NCBI RefSeq assembly: GCF_002831585.1
Contig: NZ_CP025113.1
Location: 6,835,001-6,899,000 of the forward strand
DNA: 64,000 nucleotides
Reading direction: 5' to 3'
From: Bradyrhizobium sp. SK17
GTDB lineage: Bacteria; Pseudomonadota; Alphaproteobacteria; Rhizobiales; Xanthobacteraceae
The notes beneath the pieces were generated by a model that saw nothing but the letters and a program-made list of their open reading frames with translations, was not told the DNA's origin and made no database searches. Shown here one piece after another: positions 1 through 8,502 of this stretch. The stretch's first letter is position 1. The number at the start of each line of letters is the position of its first letter. The translations under genes and the position numbers were made by a program.

Positions 1-2
1 TC

Positions 3-299
3 GAGCGTTCGGTGCTGTTCCTCGCGATGGTCATCATCGGCGGCACCGGCTCGGTGATGGGCACGCTGATGGGCACCGCCTTCGTCGTGCTGCTGCCGGA
101 ATCGATGGAATGGCTGAGCGCCTGGCTGAAGGGCGGCGCCATCGACAAGGCGCTGCAACTCAACAACAACATCACCTTCCTGCGCGAGATCGCGATCGGC
201 CTGATCATCATCGGCTTCCTGATGTTCGAGCCGGACGGGCTCGCGCATCGCTGGCGGCAGATCAAGGCCTACTGGAAACTCTACCCGTTCTCGCACTGA
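3..299 (+). CDS. Branched-chain-type ABC transporter permease, C-terminal end (LivM family, partial)
   Basis: The frame is open at the left edge, so only the last ~98 residues of an inner-membrane permease are present. The visible part has a hydrophobic helix around IIGGTGSVMGTLMGTAFVV, a second helix near LIIIGFLMF, and the C-terminal signature FEPDGLAHRW followed by KLYPFSH, typical of LivM-type permeases of the HAAT family. The binding protein gene follows 56 bases later on the same strand and an ATPase after that, so this is the end of a classic Liv operon. The substrate cannot be read from this fragment. The adjacent PaaK-like ligase hints at an aromatic or carboxylic acid rather than an amino acid (inference). 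Confidence 0.9.
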   Translation, partial: ERSVLFLAMVIIGGTGSVMGTLMGTAFVVLLPESMEWLSAWLKGGAIDKALQLNNNITFLREIAIGLIIIGFLMFEPDGLAHRWRQIKAYWKLYPFSH

Positions 300-355
300 C
301 GCAGACGGAATATGACCCAACGATCGGTTCAATAAATAACAGGAGGAAACCAACA

Positions 356-1639
356 ATGACGATTAGATCCCTTTTGAGCTCGGTCTCCCTGGCGCTGCTG
401 ATCGGCGGCGCGGCCAGCGCCGCGCAGGCGCAGATCGCCATCGGCCATCTCCAGGACCTCTCGGGCGGCACCTCCGACGTCGGCACGCCCTACGGCCAGG
501 GCGTCGCCGATACCTTTGCCTGGGTCAACAAGAACGGCGGCGTCGGCGGCAAGCAGCTCAATGTCGACAGCAACGACTACGGTTACCAGGTGCCGCGTGC
601 CATCGCGCTGTACAAGAAGTGGTCGGCGCCCGACAACAAGGTGGCCGCGATCATGGGCTGGGGCACCGCGGATACCGAGGCGCTGACCGGCTTCCTGGCG
701 CAGGACAAGATTCCCGATCTGTCGGGCTCCTACGCCGCCGCGCTGACCGATCCCGAAGGCACCAGCGGCAAGGCCAAGCCGGCGCCGTACAACTTCTTCT
801 ATGGCCCGAGTTATTCGGACGCGCTGCGCGCCGAACTGACCTGGGCGGCTGAGGACTGGAAGGCCAAGGGCAAGCCCGGCAAGCCCAAATTCGTCCATAT
901 GGGTGCCAACCATCCCTACCCGAACGCCCCGAAGGCGGCCGGCGAGGCGCTCGCGGCCGAGCTCGGCTTCGAGGTGCTGCCGCCGCTGGTATTCGCGCTG
1001 TCGCCCGGCGACTACTCGGCGCAGTGCCTGAGCCTGAAGAGCTCCGGCGCCAACTACGCCTATCTCGGCAACACCGCCGCTTCCAACATCTCGGTCATGA
1101 AGGCCTGCAAGACCGCCGGCGTCGACGTCCAGTTCCTCAGCAACGTCTGGGGCATGGACGAGAACGCCGCCAAGACCGCGGGGGATGCCGCCGATGGCGT
1201 GATCTTCCCGCTGCGCACCGCGGTCGGCTGGGGCGGCAACGCGCCCGGCATGAAGACGGTGATGGAGATCTCCAAGATGTCCGACCCGTCGGGCAAGGTC
1301 TATCGCCCGGTGCACTACATCGCCGGCGTCTGCAGCGCGCTGTACATGAAGGAGGCACTGGATTGGGCGGCGAAGAACGGCGGCGCCACCGGCGAGAACG
1401 TCGCCAAGGGCTTCTACCAGAAGAAGGACTGGGTGCCGGCCGGCATGGACGGGGTCTGCAATCCCTCGACCTGGACCGAGAAGGATCATCGCCCGACCAC
1501 GAAGGTCGACCTCTATCGCTCGAAGGTCTCCGGCGCGACCGACGGCGACATCAACGAGCTGATGAGCAAGGGCACGATCAAGCTCGAGAAGGTGAAGACC
1601 GTCGACCTGCCGCGCAAGCCGGAATGGTTTGGCTGGTGA
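356..1639 (+). CDS. ABC transporter substrate-binding protein, branched-chain amino acid type (LivK/Peripla_BP_6)
   Basis: Periplasmic ligand-binding protein of 427 residues delivering solute to the Liv-type permease. I chose the ATG at 356 because AGGAGGA sits at 341-347 and the protein then opens with a clean signal peptide: a positively charged start, the hydrophobic stretch LLSSVSLALLIGGAASA, and a cleavage site after AQA. The next residues (IAIGHLQDLSGGTSDVG) match the opening strand of the Leu/Ile/Val-binding fold. Length and gene order (permease, binding protein, ATPase) fit the HAAT family. Ligand unknown; the family also takes up amides, urea and aromatic acids. Confidence 0.93.
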   Translation: MTIRSLLSSVSLALLIGGAASAAQAQIAIGHLQDLSGGTSDVGTPYGQGVADTFAWVNKNGGVGGKQLNVDSNDYGYQVPRAIALYKKWSAPDNKVAAIMGWGTADTEALTGFLAQDKIPDLSGSYAAALTDPEGTSGKAKPAPYNFFYGPSYSDALRAELTWAAEDWKAKGKPGKPKFVHMGANHPYPNAPKAAGEALAAELGFEVLPPLVFALSPGDYSAQCLSLKSSGANYAYLGNTAASNISVMKACKTAGVDVQFLSNVWGMDENAAKTAGDAADGVIFPLRTAVGWGGNAPGMKTVMEISKMSDPSGKVYRPVHYIAGVCSALYMKEALDWAAKNGGATGENVAKGFYQKKDWVPAGMDGVCNPSTWTEKDHRPTTKVDLYRSKVSGATDGDINELMSKGTIKLEKVKTVDLPRKPEWFGW

Positions 1640-1676
1640 GGTCGTGAGGCTGCGACAGGCGCAGCCTCGACAACAA

Positions 1677-1785
1677 TCGTCATCCCCCGCGAAAGCGGGG
1701 GATCCAGTACGCCGCGCTCTCACGATTTGACCGCTGGCGCCTCTGGAATACTGGGTCACCCGCACGAAACGCGGGTGACGACAGT
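1677..1785. repeat. Paired-hairpin palindromic intergenic repeat, copy 1
   Basis: Two hairpins (CATCCCCCGC/GCGGGGGATC and TCACCCGC/GCGGGTGA) flanked by complementary GATCCAGTA and TACTGGGTC blocks, so the whole unit can also fold on itself. It fills the gap between the binding-protein and ATPase genes. A second copy with the same outer blocks but different hairpin stems lies at 51602-51710. This layout matches the REP-like palindromic elements frequent between rhizobial genes. In an operon it could act as an RNA processing or stability element (inference). Confidence 0.8.
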
Positions 1786-1802
1786 GGAGAGTGACCAGAA
1801 CC

Positions 1803-2642
1803 ATGAACGAAACCATCGAAGCCACCCGTCCGGGGCCGACGGCGGTCCCACCACCGCCGCTGCTCAGCATCAACAACATCGAGGTCGTCTATGACGACGT
1901 CATCCTGGTGCTGCGCGGGCTCAGCCTCGAAGTGCCGAAGGGCGCGATCGTCGCGCTGCTCGGCGCCAATGGCGCCGGCAAGTCGACCACGCTGAAGGCG
2001 ATCTCCGGCCTGCTCAAGACCGAGGACGGCGAGGTCACGCGCGGCGAGATCCTGTTCGAGGGCCAGCGCATCAACGGCATCGATCCGGACAAGATCGTCC
2101 GGCGCGGCATCTTCCAGGTGATGGAGGGCCGCCGCATCGTCGCCGACATGACGTCGCTGGAGAATCTGCGGCTCGGCGCCTTCACCCGGCGCGACGGCGA
2201 GGTCGCCGCCGACATCGACATGGTGTTCAAATATTTCCCACGCCTGAAAGAGCGCACCGGCCTCGCCGGCTACCTTTCCGGCGGCGAGCAGCAGATGCTC
2301 GCGATCGGCCGCGCGCTGATGGCGCGCCCGAAGATGATCCTGATGGACGAGCCGTCGATGGGCTTGTCGCCGCTGCTGGTCAAGGAAGTGTTCGCGATCA
2401 TCAAGGAGATCAACCGCGATCTCGGCGTCACGATCCTCTTGGTCGAACAGAACGCGCGCGCCGCGCTCTCGGTCGCGAGCCACGGCTACATCATGGAACA
2501 GGGCAAGGTGGTGCTCGACGGCTCCGCCGACGAATTGCGCGACAATGAGGACGTCAAGGAATTCTACCTCGGCGGCGCCGGCGACCAGCGCAAGAGCTTC
2601 AAGAACTTGAAAAGCTTCAAGCGGCGCAAGCGCTGGCTGTGA
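1803..2642 (+). CDS. ABC transporter ATP-binding protein, LivF family
   Basis: Cytoplasmic ATPase of 279 residues that powers the Liv-type importer. Walker A is LLGANGAGKST, the signature is YLSGGEQQMLAIGRAL, Walker B is MILMDEPSMGLSP and the switch region is VEQNA, all in the LivF form. The ATG at 1803 has GGAGA 12 bases upstream; the in-frame GTG at 1791 touches that site directly and is less likely. The C-terminus carries an unusually basic tail (KSFKNLKSFKRRKRW). It is separated from the binding-protein gene by the palindromic repeat. Confidence 0.93.
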   Translation: MNETIEATRPGPTAVPPPPLLSINNIEVVYDDVILVLRGLSLEVPKGAIVALLGANGAGKSTTLKAISGLLKTEDGEVTRGEILFEGQRINGIDPDKIVRRGIFQVMEGRRIVADMTSLENLRLGAFTRRDGEVAADIDMVFKYFPRLKERTGLAGYLSGGEQQMLAIGRALMARPKMILMDEPSMGLSPLLVKEVFAIIKEINRDLGVTILLVEQNARAALSVASHGYIMEQGKVVLDGSADELRDNEDVKEFYLGGAGDQRKSFKNLKSFKRRKRWL

Positions 2643-2716
2643 GCCCGTCGCGCGTTTTCGAGCGGAGTTGAGGACCGGTTCGCGTGCAGAAGACGCATCA
2701 AACCAGCAAGCCGGCT

Positions 2717-3865
2717 CTAGCTGAGCACCTGCTCCGCTTCGGTGACCGCGCAGAGCACGTGGTAGAACGACGATGCCGGGATCGTCGCGACCAGCGACTT
2801 GCCGTCGCGGTCGAACTGGTCGTACCAGCCGCCGGCCACGGGATGGCTGAGATAGTGTCGCTCCAGCAGCCCAAGCGCCGCGCGCGCCTCGTCCGCAGCG
2901 CCAGCTTCGCCCGACTCGGCCTGCGCGATCCAGGCCTTCGCCAGCTCGCTCTGCGGCCACAGCCGCCTGCTGTGGCGGCGGATATTGCCTTCGGCGTCGC
3001 CCTCGTCGATCAGGCAGCCGGTCGCGTCGCGATAGCGCAGCGCCGACGCCAGCAGTTCGCCGCGCGGTCGCCCGGTGGGGCAGCCGGTGATCCGCTCGAA
3101 TCCCTTCAGCAGCCAGACCCATTCCGCGAGGTGCCCGGGCTCGACGCTGACCGGCGGGATCCTGGACCAGTCCTCCTCGAAATATTCGCCGAGGGTGCGC
3201 GTCTGCTTGTCGTAGAGGTTGGCCAGGAACAGCGCGAAGAAATCGCCGGCGCGATTCTGGAACGACAGATCATGCGTCACGTCGAAGCAGGCGATCATCG
3301 CCTCGAACAGGTGCATCTGCGGGTTCTGCCGGCGCGGCATCGAGGGCGGCAGGCCCTCGTGGAAGCCGCCATGGGGCGAACGCAGCTCGGTGTCGAGGAA
3401 TGCCAGCAGGGCGTCGATTTCGGCGCGGATCTGGGCGTCCTGGTCGAGCCCGTAGACGGTCGCCAGCGCCAGCAGCACGAAGGCATGTCCATAGGTGTCG
3501 CGCAGCGGATCGAGCACGCCGCCGTCCGGCGTCAGGCTGTAGACGAAACCCGGCCGGCCATCCGGTGCCTTGGCCTTCGCGAGCAGATAGTCGAGCCCCT
3601 TCAGCGCGACCGCGCGCCCTTCGGGATACCAGCCCATCTGGGCGGCCTTGGCGTAGCAATAGATCTGGCGGGCCTGTACCATGACGCGGCGCGGCGCGGC
3701 GTGGTCGGCTGTCCCATCCAGTTGCAGCCGATCGACAAAGCCGCCGGCCGTGCCGTCCCAGCCGGTGGTCGACCACAGCGGCAGCGCCTGCTCGATGATG
3801 CGGCGCTTCAGCCTCGCGACGACACCGGCGGCTCCGTCCGCCGCAACGCTCTCTGCCTCAGCCAT
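2717..3865 (-). CDS. AGE family sugar epimerase/isomerase (N-acylglucosamine 2-epimerase fold)
   Basis: A 382-residue cytoplasmic protein with the (alpha/alpha)6-barrel signatures of the AGE family: DTYGHAFVLLALA, NPQMHLFEA, HLAEWVWLL and RLWPQSELAKAW. The histidines in the YGHAF, HLFEA and HLAEW motifs correspond to conserved active-site positions. Members interconvert N-acylglucosamine/N-acylmannosamine or ketose/aldose pairs such as mannose and fructose; the substrate here cannot be assigned. The ATG at 3865 gives a normal family length; the frame is open further upstream but overlaps the ligase gene. It is antisense between the ATPase and ligase genes and so not part of that operon. Confidence 0.88.
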   Translation of the reverse strand: MAEAESVAADGAAGVVARLKRRIIEQALPLWSTTGWDGTAGGFVDRLQLDGTADHAAPRRVMVQARQIYCYAKAAQMGWYPEGRAVALKGLDYLLAKAKAPDGRPGFVYSLTPDGGVLDPLRDTYGHAFVLLALATVYGLDQDAQIRAEIDALLAFLDTELRSPHGGFHEGLPPSMPRRQNPQMHLFEAMIACFDVTHDLSFQNRAGDFFALFLANLYDKQTRTLGEYFEEDWSRIPPVSVEPGHLAEWVWLLKGFERITGCPTGRPRGELLASALRYRDATGCLIDEGDAEGNIRRHSRRLWPQSELAKAWIAQAESGEAGAADEARAALGLLERHYLSHPVAGGWYDQFDRDGKSLVATIPASSFYHVLCAVTEAEQVLS

Positions 3866-3972
3866 CGTGCTTCCTGGAACCGTCCCAATGTCAGCGGTCA
3901 CCGTCTGATAGCACGGGCGCACCGGCACGCAACCTGCGCACATCCTCTCAAGGACCTGCCAAAGGACCTGAC

Positions 3973-5196
3973 ATGACCGACCATTACGACGCCCTTGAAA
4001 CGCGCGCCCCGGCCGAGCGCGAGGCCGCGCTGTTCGCCCGGCTGCCGGAGACCCTGCGCAAGGCGATGGCAGCACCCGCCTATGCCAATTTGCTGAGGGG
4101 CATCGATCCCGCGTCCGTCACCAGCCGGGAGGCGCTGGCGGGGCTGCCGGTGCTGCGCAAGTCGGAACTGCCGGCCCTGCACAAGGCCGCCCCGCCCTTC
4201 GGCGGCTTCGTAGCCGACAAGCCCGGCGCGTTCGCCCGCCTGTTCACGTCGCCGGGACCGATCTTCGAGCCGGAGGGACGGCAGACCGACCCCTGGCGCG
4301 GCGCGCGGGCGCTGTTCGCGGCGGGCTTTCGCGAAGGGGACGTGGTGCTGAACACCTTCAGCTATCACCTCACCCCCGGCGGCTTCATCTTCGATGCCTC
4401 GGCGCGGGCGCTCGGCTGCGCCGTGATTCCGGCCGGCCCTGGCAATACCGAGCAGCAATTCGAGCTGATCGAGGCCTATCGCCCGGTTGGTTACAGCGGC
4501 ACGCCTGATTTCCTGAAGATCCTGCTCGATGCCGCCGCCGGCGCCGGCCGTGACGTATCCTCGATCAAGCGCGCTTTGGTCTCGGGTGCGGCCTTCCCGA
4601 AATCGCTGCAGGAGGAGATGAAGTCGCGCGGCGTCGAGGCCTACCAGGCGTTCGGCACTGCCGATCTCGGGCTGATCGCGTTCGAGACGCCGGCGCGCGA
4701 GGGGATGACCGTCAACGAGGAACTGATCCTGGAGATCGTCAAGCCCGGCACCGGCGATCCCGTTGCGCCGGGCGACGTCGGCGAGATCGTGGTGACCTCG
4801 CTCGATCCGCACCATCCCTGGATCCGCCTCGCGCTCGGCGACCTGACCGCCGCCCTGCCCGGCGCGAGTCAATGCGGACGCACCAATATGCGCATCAAGG
4901 GCTGGATGGGCCGCGCCGACCAGACCACCAAGGTCAAGGGCATGTTCGTACGCCCCGAGCAGGTCGCGGAGATCGGCAAGCGCCATCCCGAGCTCGGACG
5001 GCTCCGCCTCGTCGTCACGCGCGCCGGCGAGGCCGACGCGATGACCTTGAGGGCCGAATGCACTTCGACGGCGGATGCCCTGCAAGGCGAAGTCGCGGCG
5101 ACGCTGCGCGCGGTCACCAAGCTCGGCGGCATGGTCGAGCTCGTCGGCGCAGGCTCGCTGCCGAATGACGGCAAGGTGATTGCGGACGAGCGATAG
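3973..5196 (+). CDS. Phenylacetate-CoA ligase-like AMP-binding protein (PaaK family)
   Basis: A 407-residue member of the adenylate-forming PaaK branch, expected to activate a carboxylic acid to an acyl-CoA through an acyl-AMP. Recognisable blocks are GYSGTPDFLKILLD, AFGTADLGLIAFE, a late EIVVTSLDPHHPWIRLALGD segment and the C-terminal MRIKGWMGRADQTTKVKGMF block. The usual serine/threonine/glycine P-loop is replaced by FTSPGPIFEPEG, so the phosphate grip differs from textbook PaaK. It sits downstream of a Liv-type importer, an arrangement that suggests uptake and activation of one carboxylate. Start ATG at 3973 follows AAAGGA. Confidence 0.85.
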   Translation: MTDHYDALETRAPAEREAALFARLPETLRKAMAAPAYANLLRGIDPASVTSREALAGLPVLRKSELPALHKAAPPFGGFVADKPGAFARLFTSPGPIFEPEGRQTDPWRGARALFAAGFREGDVVLNTFSYHLTPGGFIFDASARALGCAVIPAGPGNTEQQFELIEAYRPVGYSGTPDFLKILLDAAAGAGRDVSSIKRALVSGAAFPKSLQEEMKSRGVEAYQAFGTADLGLIAFETPAREGMTVNEELILEIVKPGTGDPVAPGDVGEIVVTSLDPHHPWIRLALGDLTAALPGASQCGRTNMRIKGWMGRADQTTKVKGMFVRPEQVAEIGKRHPELGRLRLVVTRAGEADAMTLRAECTSTADALQGEVAATLRAVTKLGGMVELVGAGSLPNDGKVIADER

Positions 5197-5306
5197 CCTC
5201 GAGAGCCAGCGCATCCCGCTGACCATGTGGCCTCGCATTGCCGCGCCCGGCAATGTGAACTATTGAGCAGGCTCATGCCTCACGGAGCCGAACGGATCGC
5301 CACCTC

Positions 5307-5837
5307 ATGAGCAGCGCTTCCAGCGATCAGGCGCGAAGGCCGGCGGTCTTCTTCGATCGGGACGGCGTCCTGAATCGGGACATCGGCTATCTGTTCGAAA
5401 GCCACAGGCTGGTCTGGATCGACGGCGCGCGCGAGGCCGTGAAGGCGGTCAACGACATCGGCTATTTCGCGTTCGTCGTGACCAACCAGTCAGGCGTTGC
5501 GCGAGGCCTCTACGAGGAAGCGCATATCCGAAAGCTCCACGACTGGATGTCCGCCGAGCTCGGCAAGATCGGCGCCCATATCGACGCCTTCGAATATTGC
5601 CCGTTCCATCCGGAAGGGACCATCGAGCGTTACCGGCAGGTCAGCCTTCGCCGCAAGCCATCGCCGGGCATGATCAATGACCTGCTGGAACGCTTTCCGG
5701 TCGATGTCGAACGAAGCTTTCTGGTCGGCGATCAACCGACGGACATCGAGGCGGCACGCGCGGCGGGCCTGAAGGGCTACCTGTTCCCCGGCTCCAATCT
5801 GGAGCTGTTCCTGAAGCCTCTGCTACGGCGAGGCTAA
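5307..5837 (+). CDS. HAD-IIIA phosphatase, GmhB-like (D,D-heptose 1,7-bisphosphate 7-phosphatase family)
   Basis: A 176-residue HAD hydrolase. Motif I is FFDRDGVLNRD (nucleophile and acid Asp), motif II VVTNQSGVARG, motif III around RRKPSPGM, and motif IV LVGDQPTDIEAA. This is the GmhB/histidinol-phosphatase arrangement, removing the C7 phosphate during heptose precursor synthesis. The GmhB zinc loop is half missing: YCPFHPEG keeps the first Cys and His, but the later Cys-x-Cys pair is replaced by QVSLRRKP. Such zinc-less versions occur in polysaccharide loci, so a sugar-phosphatase role remains likely. It is the outermost gene of the glycan locus, convergent with the next gene. Confidence 0.82.
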   Translation: MSSASSDQARRPAVFFDRDGVLNRDIGYLFESHRLVWIDGAREAVKAVNDIGYFAFVVTNQSGVARGLYEEAHIRKLHDWMSAELGKIGAHIDAFEYCPFHPEGTIERYRQVSLRRKPSPGMINDLLERFPVDVERSFLVGDQPTDIEAARAAGLKGYLFPGSNLELFLKPLLRRG

Positions 5838-5868
5838 CCCCCGCGCCGGCGCAGGGCCACGATCGCGA

Positions 5869-6966
5869 TCAGAACTTCCGGACCAGGTCGATCACCTCGT
5901 CCTGTTGCTCGCGTGTGATCTCGGCGAACATCGGCAGCGAGAGAATCCGGCGCTGATCGCGATGGGCATTGGGGAACTGCTCTGGCCGGTGATTGAACCG
6001 GGCGTAGGCCGGCAGGAAGGGCAGCGCGGTGGGGTAGTTGATCGCGGTCTGCACGCCATTGGCGTTCAGGTGCGCGGCGAGCGCGTCGCGGCGCGGGTGC
6101 CGGATCGTGTAGAGGTGATAGACGTGGCTGCGCGCCGGCGCGACCTCGGGCACCGCGACGTCCTCGATCTGGTTGAGGCCGGCGTCATAGACCTCGGCGG
6201 CGGCCTGGCGGGCCTCGGTCCACGCCTCGAGATGCGGCAGCTTGGCCGAGAGGATCGCGGCCTGCATGCCGTCGAGCCGGCTGTTGATGCCCTCGATATG
6301 GTGCTGGTGCTTCACCAGTCCACCGTGGCGTGCCAGCATCGCCATCTGCTCGGCGAGCGCGGCGTCGTTGGTGACGACGGCACCCGCGTCGCCCATCGCG
6401 CCGAGGTTCTTGCCGGGATAGAATGAATAGGTCGCCGCCTCGCCAAACGTGCCCACCATGCGGCCCTTGTAGCGCGCGAGATGAGCCTGGGCGCAGTCCT
6501 CGATCACCCAGAGCTTGTGCTTCTGCGCGATCGCCATGATCGCATCCATGTCGGCGGGCTGGCCGTACAGATGCACCGGGATGATGCCGACCGTGCGCGG
6601 CGTGATCGCCGCCTCGATCGCGGCCGGATCGATCGTGAACGTCGTATCGTCGGTATCGCAGAACACGACGGTGGCGCCGGAATGCGTGATCATCGCCGCG
6701 GTCGAGATCCAGGAATGCGCCGTCGTGATCACCTCGTCACCCGGCTGCACTTTCAGCGCCCGCATCGCGAGGTAAAGCGCGTCGGTGCCGTTGGCGCAGG
6801 AGACGCAGTGCGCGACTTCCGCGGCCGCGGCGAATTCGCGCTCGAAGGCGTCGACATAGCCGCCGCGGATGAAGGCGTTGTCGCGGATCACGCCGGCGAT
6901 CGCGGCATCGATCTCGCCCTTGATGGACTGGTATTGCAGTTGCAGGTCGGCATACGGCACGGCCAT
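5869..6966 (-). CDS. DegT/DnrJ/EryC1/StrS family nucleotide-sugar aminotransferase (WbpE/WlbC-like role)
   Basis: A 365-residue PLP enzyme that transaminates a keto-sugar nucleotide. CANGTDAL (~58-64) is the cofactor phosphate-binding turn, Asp157 in VIEDCAQ contacts the pyridine nitrogen, and Lys186 in YPGKNLGAMGDAG is the Schiff-base lysine. It lies 10 bases after a hexapeptide N-acetyltransferase and an oxidoreductase, forming a three-gene oxidise-aminate-acetylate cassette as in WbpB-WbpD-WbpE. By that logic it makes the 3-amino group of a UDP-3-amino-2-acetamido sugar. Family members also act on dTDP-3-keto-6-deoxy sugars, so the exact substrate is inferred. It is the only aminotransferase of this type in the window. 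Confidence 0.9.
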   Translation of the reverse strand: MAVPYADLQLQYQSIKGEIDAAIAGVIRDNAFIRGGYVDAFEREFAAAAEVAHCVSCANGTDALYLAMRALKVQPGDEVITTAHSWISTAAMITHSGATVVFCDTDDTTFTIDPAAIEAAITPRTVGIIPVHLYGQPADMDAIMAIAQKHKLWVIEDCAQAHLARYKGRMVGTFGEAATYSFYPGKNLGAMGDAGAVVTNDAALAEQMAMLARHGGLVKHQHHIEGINSRLDGMQAAILSAKLPHLEAWTEARQAAAEVYDAGLNQIEDVAVPEVAPARSHVYHLYTIRHPRRDALAAHLNANGVQTAINYPTALPFLPAYARFNHRPEQFPNAHRDQRRILSLPMFAEITREQQDEVIDLVRKF

Positions 6967-6976
6967 CGATATTCCC

Positions 6977-7444
6977 CTATTGGCTCGTCAGCAGCCGGCG
7001 CGCCGGATTGCCGGCATAGGTGCCTGATATCGTGATGTCCTTGGTCACGACGGATCCCGCCCCGATGACGACGTCGTCGGCGATCCTGACCGGCATGATC
7101 GTGGCGTTGGAGCCGATCGACACCCGGTTGCCGATCACCGTCTCGCGCCACAGTTCCTTGCGTCCGCGCGCCGGGCCGCCGGTTGCGAACGTGTCATTGA
7201 CGAACATCACGCCGTGCCCGACGAAGCAGTCCTCGCCGATGGTGACGAGCTCGCAGACGAACGCATGCGACTGCACGCGGGTGCGCGCGCCGACCACCAC
7301 GCCCTTCTGGATCTCGGTGAACGGCCCGACGAAACAATCGTCACCGAGCGTGCAACCATAAAGGTTACAGGGCTCGACGATCTTGACGCGTTCGCCGAAC
7401 GCGACATCGCGCACGCTGGCCTGATGCACGTCGGGCCGGTTCAC
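6977..7444 (-). CDS. Hexapeptide-repeat N-acetyltransferase, short WbpD/WlbB-like
   Basis: A 155-residue left-handed beta-helix acyltransferase. Hexad repeats run through most of the protein ([51 protein letters not shown]) and it ends with the usual YAGNPARRL. GTG at 7444 is preferred because it overlaps the stop of the upstream oxidoreductase as GTGA, implying translational coupling. Expected role: acetyl-CoA-dependent N-acetylation of the 3-amino sugar nucleotide made by the adjacent aminotransferase. It is shorter than the second WbpD-like protein at 28414-29010 and lacks that protein's C-terminal extension, so the two may use different sugars. Confidence 0.87.
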   Translation of the reverse strand: MNRPDVHQASVRDVAFGERVKIVEPCNLYGCTLGDDCFVGPFTEIQKGVVVGARTRVQSHAFVCELVTIGEDCFVGHGVMFVNDTFATGGPARGRKELWRETVIGNRVSIGSNATIMPVRIADDVVIGAGSVVTKDITISGTYAGNPARRLLTSQ

Positions 7445-8502
7445 GAAACCACACCGAGCCGGCTCAGGCGCGGCGTGAAGCGCAGCGCCACTTCCTCGCC
7501 GGTCTCGATCGACTCGTAGAGCGCCGAGATCAGCTCCAGGCTCTTGCGGCCCTCGAGCCCGTCGACCAGCGCCGCGCGCTGGTTCTCCAGGCAATCGACC
7601 ACGTGATGATAGTAGGCCTGATGGCCGAAGCCGTAGACGTTGGGCGGATTGACCGAGAACTTCTCCACGACGTCCTTGTCCGACGGCAGCTCGTCGACAA
7701 AGCGCCAGTGCCGGATCTGGTTGACCGCGAAGCCGGATATCTCGACCGTGCCCTTTTCGCCGAGGATCGACAGCGAGCCCTCGAGATCGGTCGGCCGCGC
7801 CGCGGTGGTCGCCTCGATGATGCCAAGCGCACCGTTGCGGAACTTGAGCGTCGCGACCGCGGTGTCCTCGGTTTCGATCCTGGCGAGCGCCGTCGCCGCC
7901 CGTGCATGCACGCTCACGACGTCGCCGAAGAACCACTCCAGCATGTCGACATGGTGGCTCGCCTGGTTGGTCAGCACGCCGCCGTCATAGGCCCAGGTGC
8001 CGCGCCAATCGTCCTGGTCGTAGTAGCCCTGGTCACGGCACCAGCGCACCCGGACGGTGCCCAGGATGAGCTTGCCGAAGCGGCCGGCATCCAGCGCCTC
8101 GCGCGCCTTGACCACCGGCACGTTGAACCGGTTCTGCTTGACGATGAACATCTTGACGCCGGCCTCGTCGCAGGCCCGGATCATGTCGTCGGCATCCTGT
8201 AGCCGCAGCGCCATCGGCTTCTCGACCACGACGTGCTTGCCGGCCCTGGCGCAGGCGATCACATGCGCGGGATGCAGCCCGCTCGGGGTCAGCACGGCAA
8301 CGGCATCGATATCCTTCCGCGCCAGGAACTCGTCCATGTCGTAATGGGCCGGAACGCCGAACTTGCCAGCCACCGCATCGGCGCGCGCGCGAACCGGATC
8401 GCAGACTGCAACCAGGCTTGCTCCCTCGATGTGATTGCCACCCAGGAGATCGGAATGGCGCTTCGCGATACGCCCGCACCCGAGCAGGCCAAATCTGATC
8501 AT
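7441..8502 (-). CDS. Gfo/Idh/MocA family NAD-dependent sugar oxidoreductase (WbpB/WlbA-like role)
   Basis: A 353-residue oxidoreductase. The N-terminal Rossmann motif is FGLLGCGRIAKRH and the hallmark EKPMAL motif follows CARAGKHVVV; the C-terminal half has GGVLTNQASHHVDML with the catalytic histidine region. The ATG at 8502 starts directly at the Rossmann strand. Coupled to the acetyltransferase (4-base overlap) and aminotransferase, it probably oxidises C3 of a UDP-N-acetyl sugar or its uronic acid. It differs clearly from the second MocA protein of the window (29007-29945), whose N-terminus is the typical WlbA form. First gene of a minus-strand operon facing the Wzy-like gene. Confidence 0.88.
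   Translation of the reverse strand: MIRFGLLGCGRIAKRHSDLLGGNHIEGASLVAVCDPVRARADAVAGKFGVPAHYDMDEFLARKDIDAVAVLTPSGLHPAHVIACARAGKHVVVEKPMALRLQDADDMIRACDEAGVKMFIVKQNRFNVPVVKAREALDAGRFGKLILGTVRVRWCRDQGYYDQDDWRGTWAYDGGVLTNQASHHVDMLEWFFGDVVSVHARAATALARIETEDTAVATLKFRNGALGIIEATTAARPTDLEGSLSILGEKGTVEISGFAVNQIRHWRFVDELPSDKDVVEKFSVNPPNVYGFGHQAYYHHVVDCLENQRAALVDGLEGRKSLELISALYESIETGEEVALRFTPRLSRLGVVS

Noticed and set aside
329..1879. 516-codon minus-strand frame over the binding-protein gene
   Set aside because: Antisense to a gene with a ribosome site, signal peptide and family motifs; its own translation is low-complexity Arg/Ala/Gly.
2684..3976. 430-codon plus-strand frame over the AGE epimerase
   Set aside because: Shadow of a gene with clear family motifs on the other strand.
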